Assembly (NCBI GenBank): GCA_030522415.1
Contig: CM060111.1
Coordinates: 46,541,559 to 46,605,558, forward strand
From: Channallabes apus
Taxonomy: Eukaryota; Chordata; Actinopteri; Siluriformes; Clariidae
Reading direction: 5' to 3'
Length of the DNA stretch: 64,000 nt
Below, one piece after another: positions 1 to 10,890 of this stretch. The notes below the pieces were generated by a model. That model did not search any database, had not been told where the DNA came from, and saw only the letters and a program-made list of their open reading frames with translations. The position numbers and the translations under genes were made by a program. How positions within the stretch are numbered: the stretch's first letter is position 1; every line of letters begins with the position of its first letter.

Positions 1-130
1 GATTAAAAAAAAGAAACAGTACTTCATCATCAAATTAACTTGCAGCAAATTTTGTTAGAGGTTGAGAGATTTATTTTATGTTAAGCCTGAAAGTGGACAC
101 ATCTGTCCTGAAACCTCGTTGCTACTGGGG

Positions 131-460
131 CAGGATGGATAAATTTTCAGATAGATGAATGTAAAAGTGGGAGGATAGACTGTTAGATGGATGAAACATT
201 AAGGATGGATGGACAGATGATGGACTGGCAAATGCATAAATAGAAGGGGAAAAAATAAGAAATATGGATGGATGAACTGTTACGTGTGTTAATTATCAGA
301 TCAACTAATGCAATGATGGATAGATGAACTGATCAATTGTTGAGGTAATGGATGATGAACAGATTATTGAATGGACGATTTGTCACACTGTTAGATAAAC
401 TGCTGAATGAATTGATAAAATTTCACATTGGTGAACAGATTATCAGATGGACAGATGGAA
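131..460. repeat. Degenerate GATGGATGAA-type tandem repeat
   Basis: Irregular repetition of gatggat, gatgaact and gttagatg words. It looks like an old, heavily mutated tetranucleotide or minisatellite tract. It lies in the GGT intron downstream of coding exon 2 and no coding signal is seen in it. Confidence 0.6.
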
Positions 461-469
461 GGGAGTCAC

Positions 470-600
470 CTGTAGACCCATTATAGATGATGATGTAATG
501 TCCTCCTCCGATGCCTATGCTGTGAATGTTATACAGTCCAACACACAGCAGTGTTGCGATGCCGGCATCGACCGCAGAGCCTCCACGCTTTAACATGTCC
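470..600 (-). CDS. Gamma-glutamyltransferase, coding exon 2 (partial gene)
   Basis: GGT-family enzymes are membrane-anchored ectoenzymes that cleave or transfer the gamma-glutamyl group of glutathione at the cell surface. This 131-bp exon encodes the family's early conserved block: [17 protein letters not shown] followed by [12 protein letters not shown], the usual GGSAVDAAIA...GIGGG signature. It follows a ttt-cag acceptor at 601-603 and ends ACAG before gtgact. Its first base completes the Arg codon split from exon 1, so the frame joins exactly. The acceptor is preceded on the coding strand by a (TG)n tract. The remaining exons, including the Thr nucleophile of the small subunit, are beyond the left edge. 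GGT1-like versus GGT5-like cannot be settled from this piece; the lrrc75b neighbour favours the GGT1/GGT5 cluster. Confidence 0.88.
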
Positions 601-632
601 CTGAAACACACACACACACACACACACACACA
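601..632. repeat. (CA)n microsatellite at the GGT exon 2 acceptor
   Basis: About 13 CA units on the plus strand, read as (TG)n in the GGT transcript, ending next to the tttcag acceptor. Confidence 0.95.
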
Positions 633-2036
633 ACACCACAACATGACTGTTACAGTCTCCGAGCACTGAGCTGCTGTGTTTTATTCTCATTGTGTTACCG
701 GCATGTTTCACTCACTGATTCATGCTCAAGTTTGTATATTGTAAATGTGGAGGTGCCAACACCTTTAGTTATACTTTTTTTTTTTAAATACACCTTTTTA
801 AAAAAAATTTTTACTGTAACAGTAACAGCATTTCCTCTTATCATTAAACAATAAAACAATAAAAGAGCTGAAAAGTCACTTTTACAAACCAACATGAACA
901 TCTGCGTAGTGTTTTCTGGGTGGTGGAGACGTGTGTTAGTCTCATAACTAATGTTTTATATTTGATTCACAACAGATTCAACATTAACAGTCTGTCCCTT
1001 CAACGTTGTAATGCAGCAGCCTGGATGATGGTTGATGCAGCGATCACCTTAGAATGGTTGATAATCTGCTATAGGAATGTTCTTCAACAGGCATAAATAA
1101 GTGTTTTTAAGTCCTATTTGATTTAATTTGAGTTTGTCATTACTGTCCAGTTGCTGTTTTGTACAGTTTTGTACAACAAACAGCACAGCTAGAAATACTT
1201 CTGGGTATTTTTACATTTATTTAATACACACACTGATACATTGATAAATTGATGTCCTTTACATGTATAAAAGCACATCATTATTTTATTTCACTTCATG
1301 CTGTAAAACTTAAATGTTTAGACCTCAGTGTTGAACACACTATGTAGGTCATGTCTCTGGGTTGCCAGGTATTTCCAGAGTAGGAACATCAGAATCTACA
1401 GTAGACCACACTTTCAGACACTCAGCATTAAACCACAAAAACACATCAGGAATAGGAAATTCCCCTCAAGGTATAATTAACCCCTCGCTGGGGTAGATGA
1501 GGTTTAAAGTCGATCTCTAATGATGTTCCTCAAAAATTTTAAAATGAAAAAATACTTTTTCTTTGTTGTTATTATCTTTAATTTGCTGTCATTTTATGTT
1601 GTAAATCAAGGTTAGTGAAGTTACCATTGTGTTTTAATACCAGTAAATAAATCCACATATGGTTCCTCATTCATCCAGGGTAATCATTTTTGTAATATAT
1701 ATAAAAAAATATTAACACAGTTAAAAGGATGTTTACGTAAACATAAAATGTGCAAAAATACAAAACTGCTTCTTCAAAAAATTTTCAAATATGTTTTTTT
1801 TTTGTGGTACTGATTCTGGGACTGATTCAGTAACTAAATGTGTTTCATCACCCAATTATGGGTTAAAGCCAAAAAAGCACATCAGGAATAGTAAATGCCC
1901 TTCAGGGTATAATTAACCCCTCGCTGGGGTAGATGAGGTTTAAAGTGGATCTCTGATGATGTGTTAAAAGTTGCAAAAAAAACCCAGGATTTTTCTTTTC
2001 ATCAGGCTGTGATTGAAGGTCATTGCTTCGTCCTAC
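633..2036. other. GGT intron 1 with an 85-95 bp direct repeat
   Basis: Intronic, AT-rich. The only clear structure is a direct repeat at about 1436-1529 and 1866-1962: both copies contain cacatcaggaatag, then taattaacccctcgctgggg, then agatgaggtttaaagt. Each copy contains a small ACCCC/GGGGT hairpin. No coding exon is seen. Confidence 0.75.
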
Positions 2037-2191
2037 CTGCCGATCTCAGAGCACTTTCCTGCGTCGGCTGCTACAGCGGCTTTAGAGAAGCAGTGTGTTT
2101 GTTGTTTCACCCGTAAGATCAGACTGAGACAAACGATAACAGCAGCCACCACGATGAGCACCAGGCAGGCAATGCAAAACTTCTTCCCCAT
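2037..2191 (-). CDS. Gamma-glutamyltransferase, coding exon 1 (N-terminus)
   Basis: The ATG is the complement of 2189-2191 and begins MGKKFC. Residues about 5-27 are a single hydrophobic stretch, the type II signal-anchor expected of a GGT precursor. Next come FSKAAVAADAGKCSEIGR, the family's A-V-A-A-D...C-S-x-I-G block. The exon stops after AG of the Arg codon at a gtagga donor, and the next exon supplies the final G and continues [12 protein letters not shown]. An in-frame Met lies upstream (MCDV...), but MGKK gives the normal N-terminus directly before the membrane anchor. With 470-600 this covers only the first ~95 residues of a protein usually near 570. Confidence 0.88.
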
Positions 2192-2362
2192 GGTCCTGTT
2201 CCAACACAAAGCAAAAATCAATGACGTTATTACAGTAATAACGTCACACACTTGTTTTCAATGTTTGACACTTTTTTTTTTATTTTTTTTAATTCAAATC
2301 AGATTTTAACATCTTTCCTGGTTGTTCAGTCTCAGTGTTTTAACTAATTTCCAACTTTTTTC

Positions 2363-2409
<47 letters not shown>

Positions 2410-2880
2410 CGCCACCACATGTAATAACTAGTTGTTATTAGGGCTGTAATTATGTCCAAACCGTAATTAAAGCTTGTCAAATGTGTAATTATCAGCGTCT
2501 GGGTCATGTGATTGCTCATTTGTGTTCAGTCTTGTACAGAAATCTACACACTGTCTTCATGACAATTTCTCATCCAGAAAAACTAAAGTTCATTAAAACT
2601 AAACTAAAGTTCATGTGATCAAGATATCATAAAATATACAGTCAGGTCCATAAATATTTGAGCACAGACAGAATAATTGTTATTTTAGCTGTCTACTGCT
2701 GTATTCACATTTAGACCAGGTGAATGATGGGTGGATTACAGAGATCAGGGAAACAAAATGTAAATTAAATGGACACTTTTAATACTTGGTTGTAAATCCA
2801 CTGACTCCCTGAAGACAGATTGTTTTTTTTTTGTTTTTTTTAGATTTTTTCCAGATTTTTCTCCCTAATTTAATCGTGTC
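2192..2880. other. GGT/lrrc75b intergenic, left part; microsatellite and Tc1-like end
   Basis: Contains a (TG)n tract at about 2365-2406 and, from about 2638, cagtcaggtccataaatatt, which resembles the terminal inverted repeat common to fish Tc1-like elements. No partner repeat was found, so it is a fragment. The GGT promoter should lie here but no core motif is convincing. Confidence 0.5.
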
Positions 2881-3270
2881 CAATTCCCCCCCCCCCTCCC
2901 GTCACTAGGGTGCTCCCACATTAAGGCTACTACTACCACTCAGCCGGGAGGGCCGAAGATCCCCGTGACACCAGCCGACCGCATCTTTTCGAACTGCTCG
3001 CTCACACACCGTTAGGGGCGGCGTAACACACTCGGAGGATGGCGCTATCCGCTCCTTCCGCATGCGCGAGCTCACAGACGCCCCTGATTGGCTGTAGAAC
3101 CGTGATTAATGTGGGAACAATAAGTACCTCTCATCCCTCCCCCCTGACAGAGCTCGGCCAATCATCTCTCTCTAGACTTCCGGCTGTGAGAGGTTACAGA
3201 CACACACAAGGAATTTGGGTCTGGTTGTTTGTAGCTCTCAGAGTAGAGACTAATATAAAAACACTGTAGA
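2860..3270. repeat. Dispersed teleost repeat (SINE-like)
   Basis: A CG-richer block with a poly-T/poly-C lead-in (2821-2900), then text reading gtcactagggtgctcccaca, gggaggccgaagatccccgt-like wording and a run through 3230. It resembles an abundant fish repeat. Family assignment is from memory and the boundaries are approximate. Confidence 0.4.
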
Positions 3271-3289
3271 AAAAAACACTGTAATTACA

Positions 3290-3400
3290 CAATTAAATAA
3301 GATTAAATAAAGCAGGGGGATCCTGAGTATGTGCAGTAGAGGGTGCATAAAGGGATTGTAAGGTATATGTATATGTGACAAATAAAGGCTAAATGTAACT
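3290..3400 (+). mobile_element. LINE 3' end fragment
   Basis: Ends tatgtgacaaataaaggcta, closely matching the 3' end of the two larger LINE copies here (tatgtgacaaataaaatttg at about 25153). This suggests a short 5'-truncated insertion of a related family. Confidence 0.5.
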
Positions 3401-3469
3401 AACAATAGTTGTGGACCTGACAGTATGTGGGATTATTATTGTGATGTTGGTGTTATTTCAGTTACACCA

Positions 3470-3680
3470 ATTTGGGGTCGCAACAGTGGATAATCCAATG
3501 GACACGCCCGATTTCCACACAGGTTGTTACACCGGACGCCCTATACCTCACAGACACTCATAGTGCCCTGCTACCCCAGTGGGTGAGTGTGGGGCATTAG
3601 CTGGGACTCGACCCCAGGCCCTTCTCATCATATAATAATAATACTACTACTACTACTAATAATAATAATAATAATGTGAC
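3470..3680. repeat. tRNA-derived SINE-like fragment plus (TAA)n
   Basis: The stretch around 3525-3635 ends gggactcgaccccaggccct, which resembles a tRNA B-box read in reverse. It is followed by an (ATA/ACT)n tract at 3630-3675. It is an intergenic repeat without coding signal. Confidence 0.45.
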
Positions 3681-3904
3681 TATGGTGTTGATGCTTTGCT
3701 TAGTGTTGTATTGTAGTGGTTGTGTGAAACAACACTGTAAGGGTTAAATACACACTGGAGTATAAATACTGCAGGGGATGTTTATTGTATTCCATATTAA
3801 ACACTGCTGTTATTCTTCTTCTCAAAGGCTTCAATACTGAGAGGCTAATATTCAGAGGATTAATAACAAAAAGTGAAGCTGAAAAAACACACTGGGGTTT
3901 GGAT

Positions 3905-3915
3905 TATTCTTGGTT

Positions 3916-3949
<34 letters not shown>

Positions 3950-4163
3950 CTCAGAGTCCCACCTACTGAACACACACACACACACACACAGGGAGACACG
4001 TGCACGCGCGCACGGCGGCGGGATCAGTCGGTTGGCCGGTGCAGCAGCAGGAGGAGGAGGAGGAGGAGGAGCGGTGACGGTACAGTGACGGGACTCTCCG
4101 GTGTTTACACGCTGAGGTGTTTGATGCGCGGTGTACCGGGGCGGAGCGGAGCAGCGGCTCCGT

Positions 4164-4199
<36 letters not shown>

Positions 4200-4231
4200 T
4201 CAGCGCGCGCGGTGTTCCTCACGGACCGGCC
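3905..4231 (+). promoter_or_regulatory. lrrc75b promoter / 5' UTR, CpG-rich
   Basis: Two (CA)n tracts (3919-3990) lead into a strongly CpG-rich stretch (acgtgcacgcgcgcacggcgg, GAGGAGGAGG, then a (GA)n run at about 4167-4199). It runs without interruption into exon 1. This is the pattern of a CpG-island promoter with a GAGA tract in the 5' UTR. The transcription start cannot be placed; no TATA box is evident. Confidence 0.6.
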
Positions 4232-4510
4232 ATGGGCTCGAGACTGAGCCGCCAGAGCAGCCTGGACGGTGGTGGAGGAGGCTCGCGCAGGCGAGGAGCA
4301 GGGGGAGGGGGGCGGCGGAAGCGCGCGGACAGCGGCGGGGAGCGCGAGCACAGCGCACCGTTCCCCGTGATGCTGCTGAGGACCGACCGGCCGCGCGCGA
4401 GCGCTCAGAGCCCGTACGTCAGGCGCGTGGCCTGGATCAGAGACATACAGCAGCTGCTGCGCGAGCTCAAAGTGGAGGAGGCCGCGAGCGTGCTGAGACA
4501 GCTGAGGAAG
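4232..4510 (+). CDS. lrrc75b: lrrc75b coding exon 1
   Basis: 93 codons beginning [16 protein letters not shown]. The start MGSRLSR fits a possible N-myristoylation context (Met-Gly then a small residue), which is inference. Residues about 10-50 are low complexity (Gly, Arg, Glu). The conserved part is residues about 63-93, [20 protein letters not shown] then LRQLRK. The donor is AAG/gtgagg at 4511, phase 0. Base composition is very GC-rich, as expected inside a CpG island. Confidence 0.9.
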
Positions 4511-4696
4511 GTGAGGGGGGGAGGGGGGGTGTAAACACACACACACTCACACACAAACACACACAGATACATGTAGTGTTGCATTAAATGTTGCATTTCC
4601 TCTCACAGGCAGTGCATTAACACACACACATACACACACACACACTACATCAACACCTGCAGGAACACCTACCCTACTGCACTAACAGGTTACATC

Positions 4697-4732
<36 letters not shown>

Positions 4733-6126
4733 GTTTGTGCATGTTGAAGTAAAGTTAGTGCCACATTAACACTGTAAGACTAAACACTGCTGAAGATCCA
4801 GCTGTTGCTGTGAGGAGTGTAAGTGTAACCGCAACAGCTGTGTGTGGATTAAACACTGCAGATGTTGATCATTAGCAGCAGCAGCCTGATGGACTGGTGT
4901 TGATCTCACAGATGACACTTGGTGCTGTAGGTGTTCATTGTTTTCACACTGCTGTTGATTCAGTGTGCAGTGTTTCAGAATCCTTTAGAGTTCTCCAAAA
5001 CATGCGAGCGGAGAACCTGTGACGGCTCTAGATGTGACCTTCAGGCAGATAATTATCTTGTTATAGAGACTGACCGCGAGTCAGCTGCTCTGTTCAACTT
5101 TAGCTAAACCTGCTACATTACTGAGCTACTTTAAGCTAATATTAATCTAACTAGCGTTAGTACCCATCTCTGACAGTTAAAGACTTTGTAGAAATTATTA
5201 AAATGTTAAAACTAAAATAAGCTAATCAGCTGTAATATAATCAATGATATTATTATTATTATTAATAATATTCTTAAAACGACTCCAGCGTGTTAAAATT
5301 CACTTATACCACTTCAGCGCTGTTAGTTCAGACAAAGTGAAAATATGAACTAATCCCAGTCAAAATATTCACTTTATCTTTTCTAATTAATATCTATTGG
5401 TGCAGGTGTTTGTTTACATTGAGACAGTAGCGCATTAGTAGATTATTTTAAAGTAGATTATTAAATCCACCACATAAGTGTTCATAACATAATTTTTACT
5501 CTACATTTTGTGGTACAGGTTAAACTTCAGGTAGGCTGTCAAAACTTGCGACTTATAATCCGACACATTACTGCTCAACTTTACTTTTACTTATCATTTT
5601 GATTTGGCACAGGTTTTACAGACAAACTTTCATTCAATTATATTAAATTTTGTGTGATGCTGTGACAAAATCTGACAGACAGACAGACAGAACTTTTATG
5701 AGACTGGTTTCTGATCCTTCAGTGTGTGAAAAGTAAAGATCTTAATGAAAGATCGAGTTCTGACCAATGTACAGACAAAAACATTCTTCCCAAAACCTAC
5801 CTCTGCTGCAGACGAGAAGTTCATTTAGAGTTATCAGCCTGAAAAATGACCAATTAACAGCAGCTCAGATTAGAGGCGTTATGAAGTCTTTACAGAGCAG
5901 AAGTAGCAGAAACATCTCAATATCAACTGTTCAAAGGAGATTCATGCAGTTTTTGGACGCCTTCAGCTTTACAATGTAGAAAGAAATAAACATCAGGAAC
6001 CATCATGGAGTTAGAAAGTGTCCTAAAACTTTTGAACGGTAGTGTATGTAAAGCTACAGTATGACAACTGGTTAATGTTCTGCTTAGCTTGTAAGCTTAG
6101 CTGAGCTTTCCATACTCACACACATA

Positions 6127-6157
<31 letters not shown>

Positions 6158-6226
6158 GTAGTTAATTACTTTGAGGGTTTGACAGCTTGTGGCACAGAGC
6201 AACATCTTTAATCAACTCACTGAGAG

Positions 6227-6265
<39 letters not shown>

Positions 6266-8997
6266 CACATTCCGGGTCTTTAATTTGAACTCAAGCTTTT
6301 ATTAAAATTGACTTACATATTAACACTAACGCAAAGTGTGTGTGTGTGTGTGTGTGAGTGTGTGTAATAATATGTAAAACCCCATGTTTATTACTCTATA
6401 AGACAGAAACACAGTCTGATGAAACCAGTTTATGGTATGACTCTGACAGAGCAGAGATGTTGTACAGGTTTTAACCCTAGCGATTGTGTTAGCGCTTCAG
6501 CTACATTACATTTACAGTGAAATTTATTTATAGGGTTTTATTTTTCGTGGACTTGATCAACATATTTGAGGTAACTGATGACGTTCCTGCCAATTTGGTG
6601 CCATTTTCTAGCATAAGCTGTTAGTTTAAAAGACTTACAGTGCTAATTTTTTAAGCTAAATAGGCTAAGGCTAGTGAAATCATTAGCTCCAGCCACTATC
6701 TAGCGCTAGCTTGTGCTTGTGTTTATACCTCATTGCTTAATCACTTTATTTGTCAGTTTTGCGAGACTGTTTTAACACTTTAACAGTGTGCTTTGTAATT
6801 ATGGTATAATAATAGTGTAGATGCGGTCATGTTATTTCACCAGTTTTGACGCGTAGCTTTGGTTCAAAGTTTCACTCACACAACAGAAGTCTGATCTCTT
6901 TGTCTCTTGTAGTTTATTTTGTCAGCATCAAAGAATCAACACTTCATACAGTCGTCTTGAGTAAATCCACTGTGGTTACAGACACCAGTTGCTGCATCTT
7001 GCAAATCTCTGACTTTTACAACAACCTATTTGCTGTATCTTGTAAATTACAGTCTTAGCTTACGTATATAACAACACTCTTGTTGTATACACCTACTTAC
7101 AGGAGCTAACGGTTACAACAACCTAGTTACTGTATCTTACATTCTTAGCTTACCGGGAGCTTACGGTCAAAAGCTTGTGTTTCCGTAGCCTTCCGCATCT
7201 AAACTGACTTTTCTATCATGCGATAGTCATACTAATGCATGTCATAGTGGAATGACATCACAGACCAACTTACGATTGTCAACATGGATGCATAACTAAG
7301 AAATTTAAAGCTTATGGCTTATGTAACAAACTTAATGCTTAATGCTTTACTAATGAATAGAACAAGGTAGAATAAATTAAATAACAACAAATAAAATAAA
7401 CACAACAACAAATTTATAACAAGTACGATATGGCTCTTACAAATAGTATATGTTATGATGTTTGGCATCAATCTACAGTAGAGGATATGGCAACCTGGGA
7501 GATTTTTTTCCACTTCTTAATGTTACCTAATTATAAAACATTTTTTAAAAAGCTGTATCTCTCAAAAGAACCAACGAACGATTCAGGACTCTGATGAAGA
7601 TCTGGATGAAGTAAGCAGGATTTATTGCAGCAATAAAACCCAAGTGAGCCGCACTTGAATGTTTAGGTCATAAATCCAAGCATGATCAAGAGCAGACTGT
7701 CTGACAGTTACATGCATGTTCATTATATACAGTTTTCAAGGGGAGGGCATGCACACCTTATCCCCTCCTCAGTACTTTTTTAAAATTCCTTACCAAATGT
7801 TTTAATCCATTATAGTTAACTTTTTCCAAGAAATTCTCCCATTATGTTTATGTTTTTCTATCATATTATGTTACGTCATATACCTCGTCATCTGACTCCT
7901 TACGTCATCTGTACCAAGTGATTATATTTTCTCCCATTATAATTAATTTTTCTTGCAAATTACTTTCCATTATCTTTACACTTCTCTTGTTTAATTTATT
8001 TAAAAAAATATTAGGGTGGTGCTTTTACTATACATTCCTGGTTTTTCCTGGATTATTCTACAGTTCTCAAGAGACAGACCATGGGTAAGCATCTCTTTCG
8101 CACTATTTCAATATTTTTGTCTTGTTTCCCAATTTGTTGTACTTACGTTTTTTTATTTCATTTTTATAGCTGATTGTACTTGCCCAAGTGCTCATGGCAT
8201 CCCTCTGGATGACTCAGCTAGCATGGACAGTACAGATTATAACCCTACTGAACCTTCCTCTGAGGGCCTCATCCTGGCTGAGTGTCAGCCGTCTGTGTCA
8301 TTAATGCAGTTTGTACAGGAGAGAGGGCTTACAGCCTTCAGGAAGGATGACTCCAATTCTGGTCCTTCTAAAACGGATTTTCCTCCAGCACCAATTCTGA
8401 ACCGCAGCATTTCTGCTTTTGTCCCCCTTACTTTACTGATCCTCCTGTGCTAGTTGTTCTGGCTCAGAGAAGGTTGATGTTTGATATGTGATTTCTTATG
8501 CATTTTATTTTGCTATTGACGCTTACCCAGGCCAACTATGTCTTTTATACTTTTATGTTGGACCTTATACTTTGTATTTTTATATAGAATTTTTCATGTA
8601 TCGTATTGTTTGTCATTATGAAGATGCACATGCTATTTTGTGTTGACTCTATTTCTTATTAAACTCAGTATTCATAAAACTGATTGTGTGTCTTTTGGTT
8701 ATTTGTATATACTTACTTAGACATGCGTGTGTGACTGCAGGTGCATGTGTAGCACATATATCCAACACGTTTCAATCTTTCATTAAGTGTGCTCGTGTCT
8801 CTGTCGGGTCCGGCACCTGGCGCCTTATCTGCTCTATTTATCGTATCGTGATTCGTTTCAAAGGTAAAGTGCAGGTTAATTTGTTTTATTTACTTTACAG
8901 TAAATATTTACTTTACAGCAGTGATTCCGTTAGTGTGTCGCTCAATCGAGTGTCATTAGAGAGATTTCTTGTTTATTTTTCGGATAAAACAGTTTCT

Positions 8998-9037
<40 letters not shown>

Positions 9038-9462
9038 AAAAGAGTGGAGGAAGGGTAACTGAAGATGAGAAGGGGGAGAGGGGGAGAGGGGAGCTTACCT
9101 TAGATTTATCTGTTGGGATTTATTTGTACTTTTAGTTAAAGTGCAGGTTAATTTGTTTTATTTTTACTTTATATTTTGTGTTAATTATTTTTATATATAA
9201 ATTTTTTTGGGCTGTGGAAGAATAATTTGAGTTTCCATTATTTCCATTATTCCATTATTTCTTACGAGTGTTTTGGAATACGAGGCCGCTATATGAGTAA
9301 GAATATATGAATTATGAATAGTAATCCGAGGTTCCACTGTATTTCTATATTATTTCACTAAGATTAATATTGTGTTGATTAATATTATTACATTGCTGCA
9401 CACACAAGTATATTTTGCTGTTTTTGTTAGGATGTTGTTTGAAAAATGTTTAAATGTAATTT

Positions 9463-9503
<41 letters not shown>

Positions 9504-9830
9504 ATAGGATCTGGGATTAGAGGGGACATCCCTGAATGACATTTTATACAAAAATGCAGCTTTCCTCAATCTGGTGGATCCGATTTCACATGAGCTGCTG
9601 CTGAGCCTCGCTCGAGACATGCAGTGTCCCAAAAAGGTGAGGGAAATGTTTCACTGTCAGAGATAAAGCGATGCATTCTGGGTAAGTATTGCTCTCGATG
9701 TCAACAAGAAAAGGAGTATCAACCGGATAGAAGTGGATGAGGGTGTGTTAAAACAGGACGATGATGATTCACACACTGTAGGATTGACTCATTGGCGTTG
9801 TTTCTCACTCTGACGCTGCTCCAAGCCTGG

Positions 9831-9861
<31 letters not shown>

Positions 9862-10849
9862 TGCATGCTGCTCTGATTGCAGACTGGATTAAGGTCCTCA
9901 TCCACACAAAAACACGATGATTGACACTTCGACTGAAAATCTGCAAATCAAATGAAGGAACTTAGAGCCGTGTGATGGGAATGATAACACGGTCAGATAT
10001 TCAGAGTGTGAAACACACAGGAAGTGAGCCAGATCCAGCAGATTTACACCACATGGGCAAAATCTACAGCTCTGAGGGATCTGAAGTTTGAGTCTAAACC
10101 TCTGACTGACCTGATGAGAGAAGGAGCCATCTGATTAGCTGTTCGAAATCATCGTAGAAGAAGAGAAACTGAAATGCTTTAATTAGCTAATTAATTCTTT
10201 AATGATTAAATGTGCTATTTTAAATCAAAACCAAGTTAGACAGAAAGTCAGGTATAGATGGTAGAAAGAGATCGAGAGAGAGCACCAAATAGTAATTAAT
10301 AAACAACAAGTCCCTCTAGACTCAATAAAGGAGACATTACACATCATTTCCAATCAGGACAAGAACGTTCCGCTGCAGCAAAAAATCACTCACTGCACCT
10401 TTAAACACCGAGCTGAACGATGCAGGCTAGCCTGGAGTGTTTGTGCTTCAGTGCAGGATACCGCACCGGATAGTCTGTTCATACACAGTCGTACAGCACA
10501 GAGGTTCGAATTTAAATTGTGATGCATCTTCATCTTTGAGCTCTTTAAGTTTCTCCTGCACTTAACACTGAATACACACTGCTGCCCCCTGCTGGTATGG
10601 AGAGTTAAACCAGGCATGGAAAACTAAATGAGCGCAGCATCATAAGCACTGTGTTTGATTATGAACGCTACTGGAGAACAGTGAGTAAGGTGTGTTTGTA
10701 TGTTTGTGTGTTAGGACCTGGACTTGCTGAAGTCATCAGATAAAATCTGCAGGCAGCTCATCTATCACCTGACACCGCACTCGAAGTGGCTGAGGCAGAG
10801 CATGAGCCGGAGAAAAGCCCATGCCTGGTAATAAAAATACTTATTTATT

Positions 10850-10890
<41 letters not shown>

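Noticed and set aside
3860..4546. 228-codon minus-strand frame opposite lrrc75b exon 1
   Set aside because: Low-complexity Pro/Ala/Ser and CVCVCV text produced by (CA)n, (GA)n and CpG-rich sequence; antisense shadow of a real exon.
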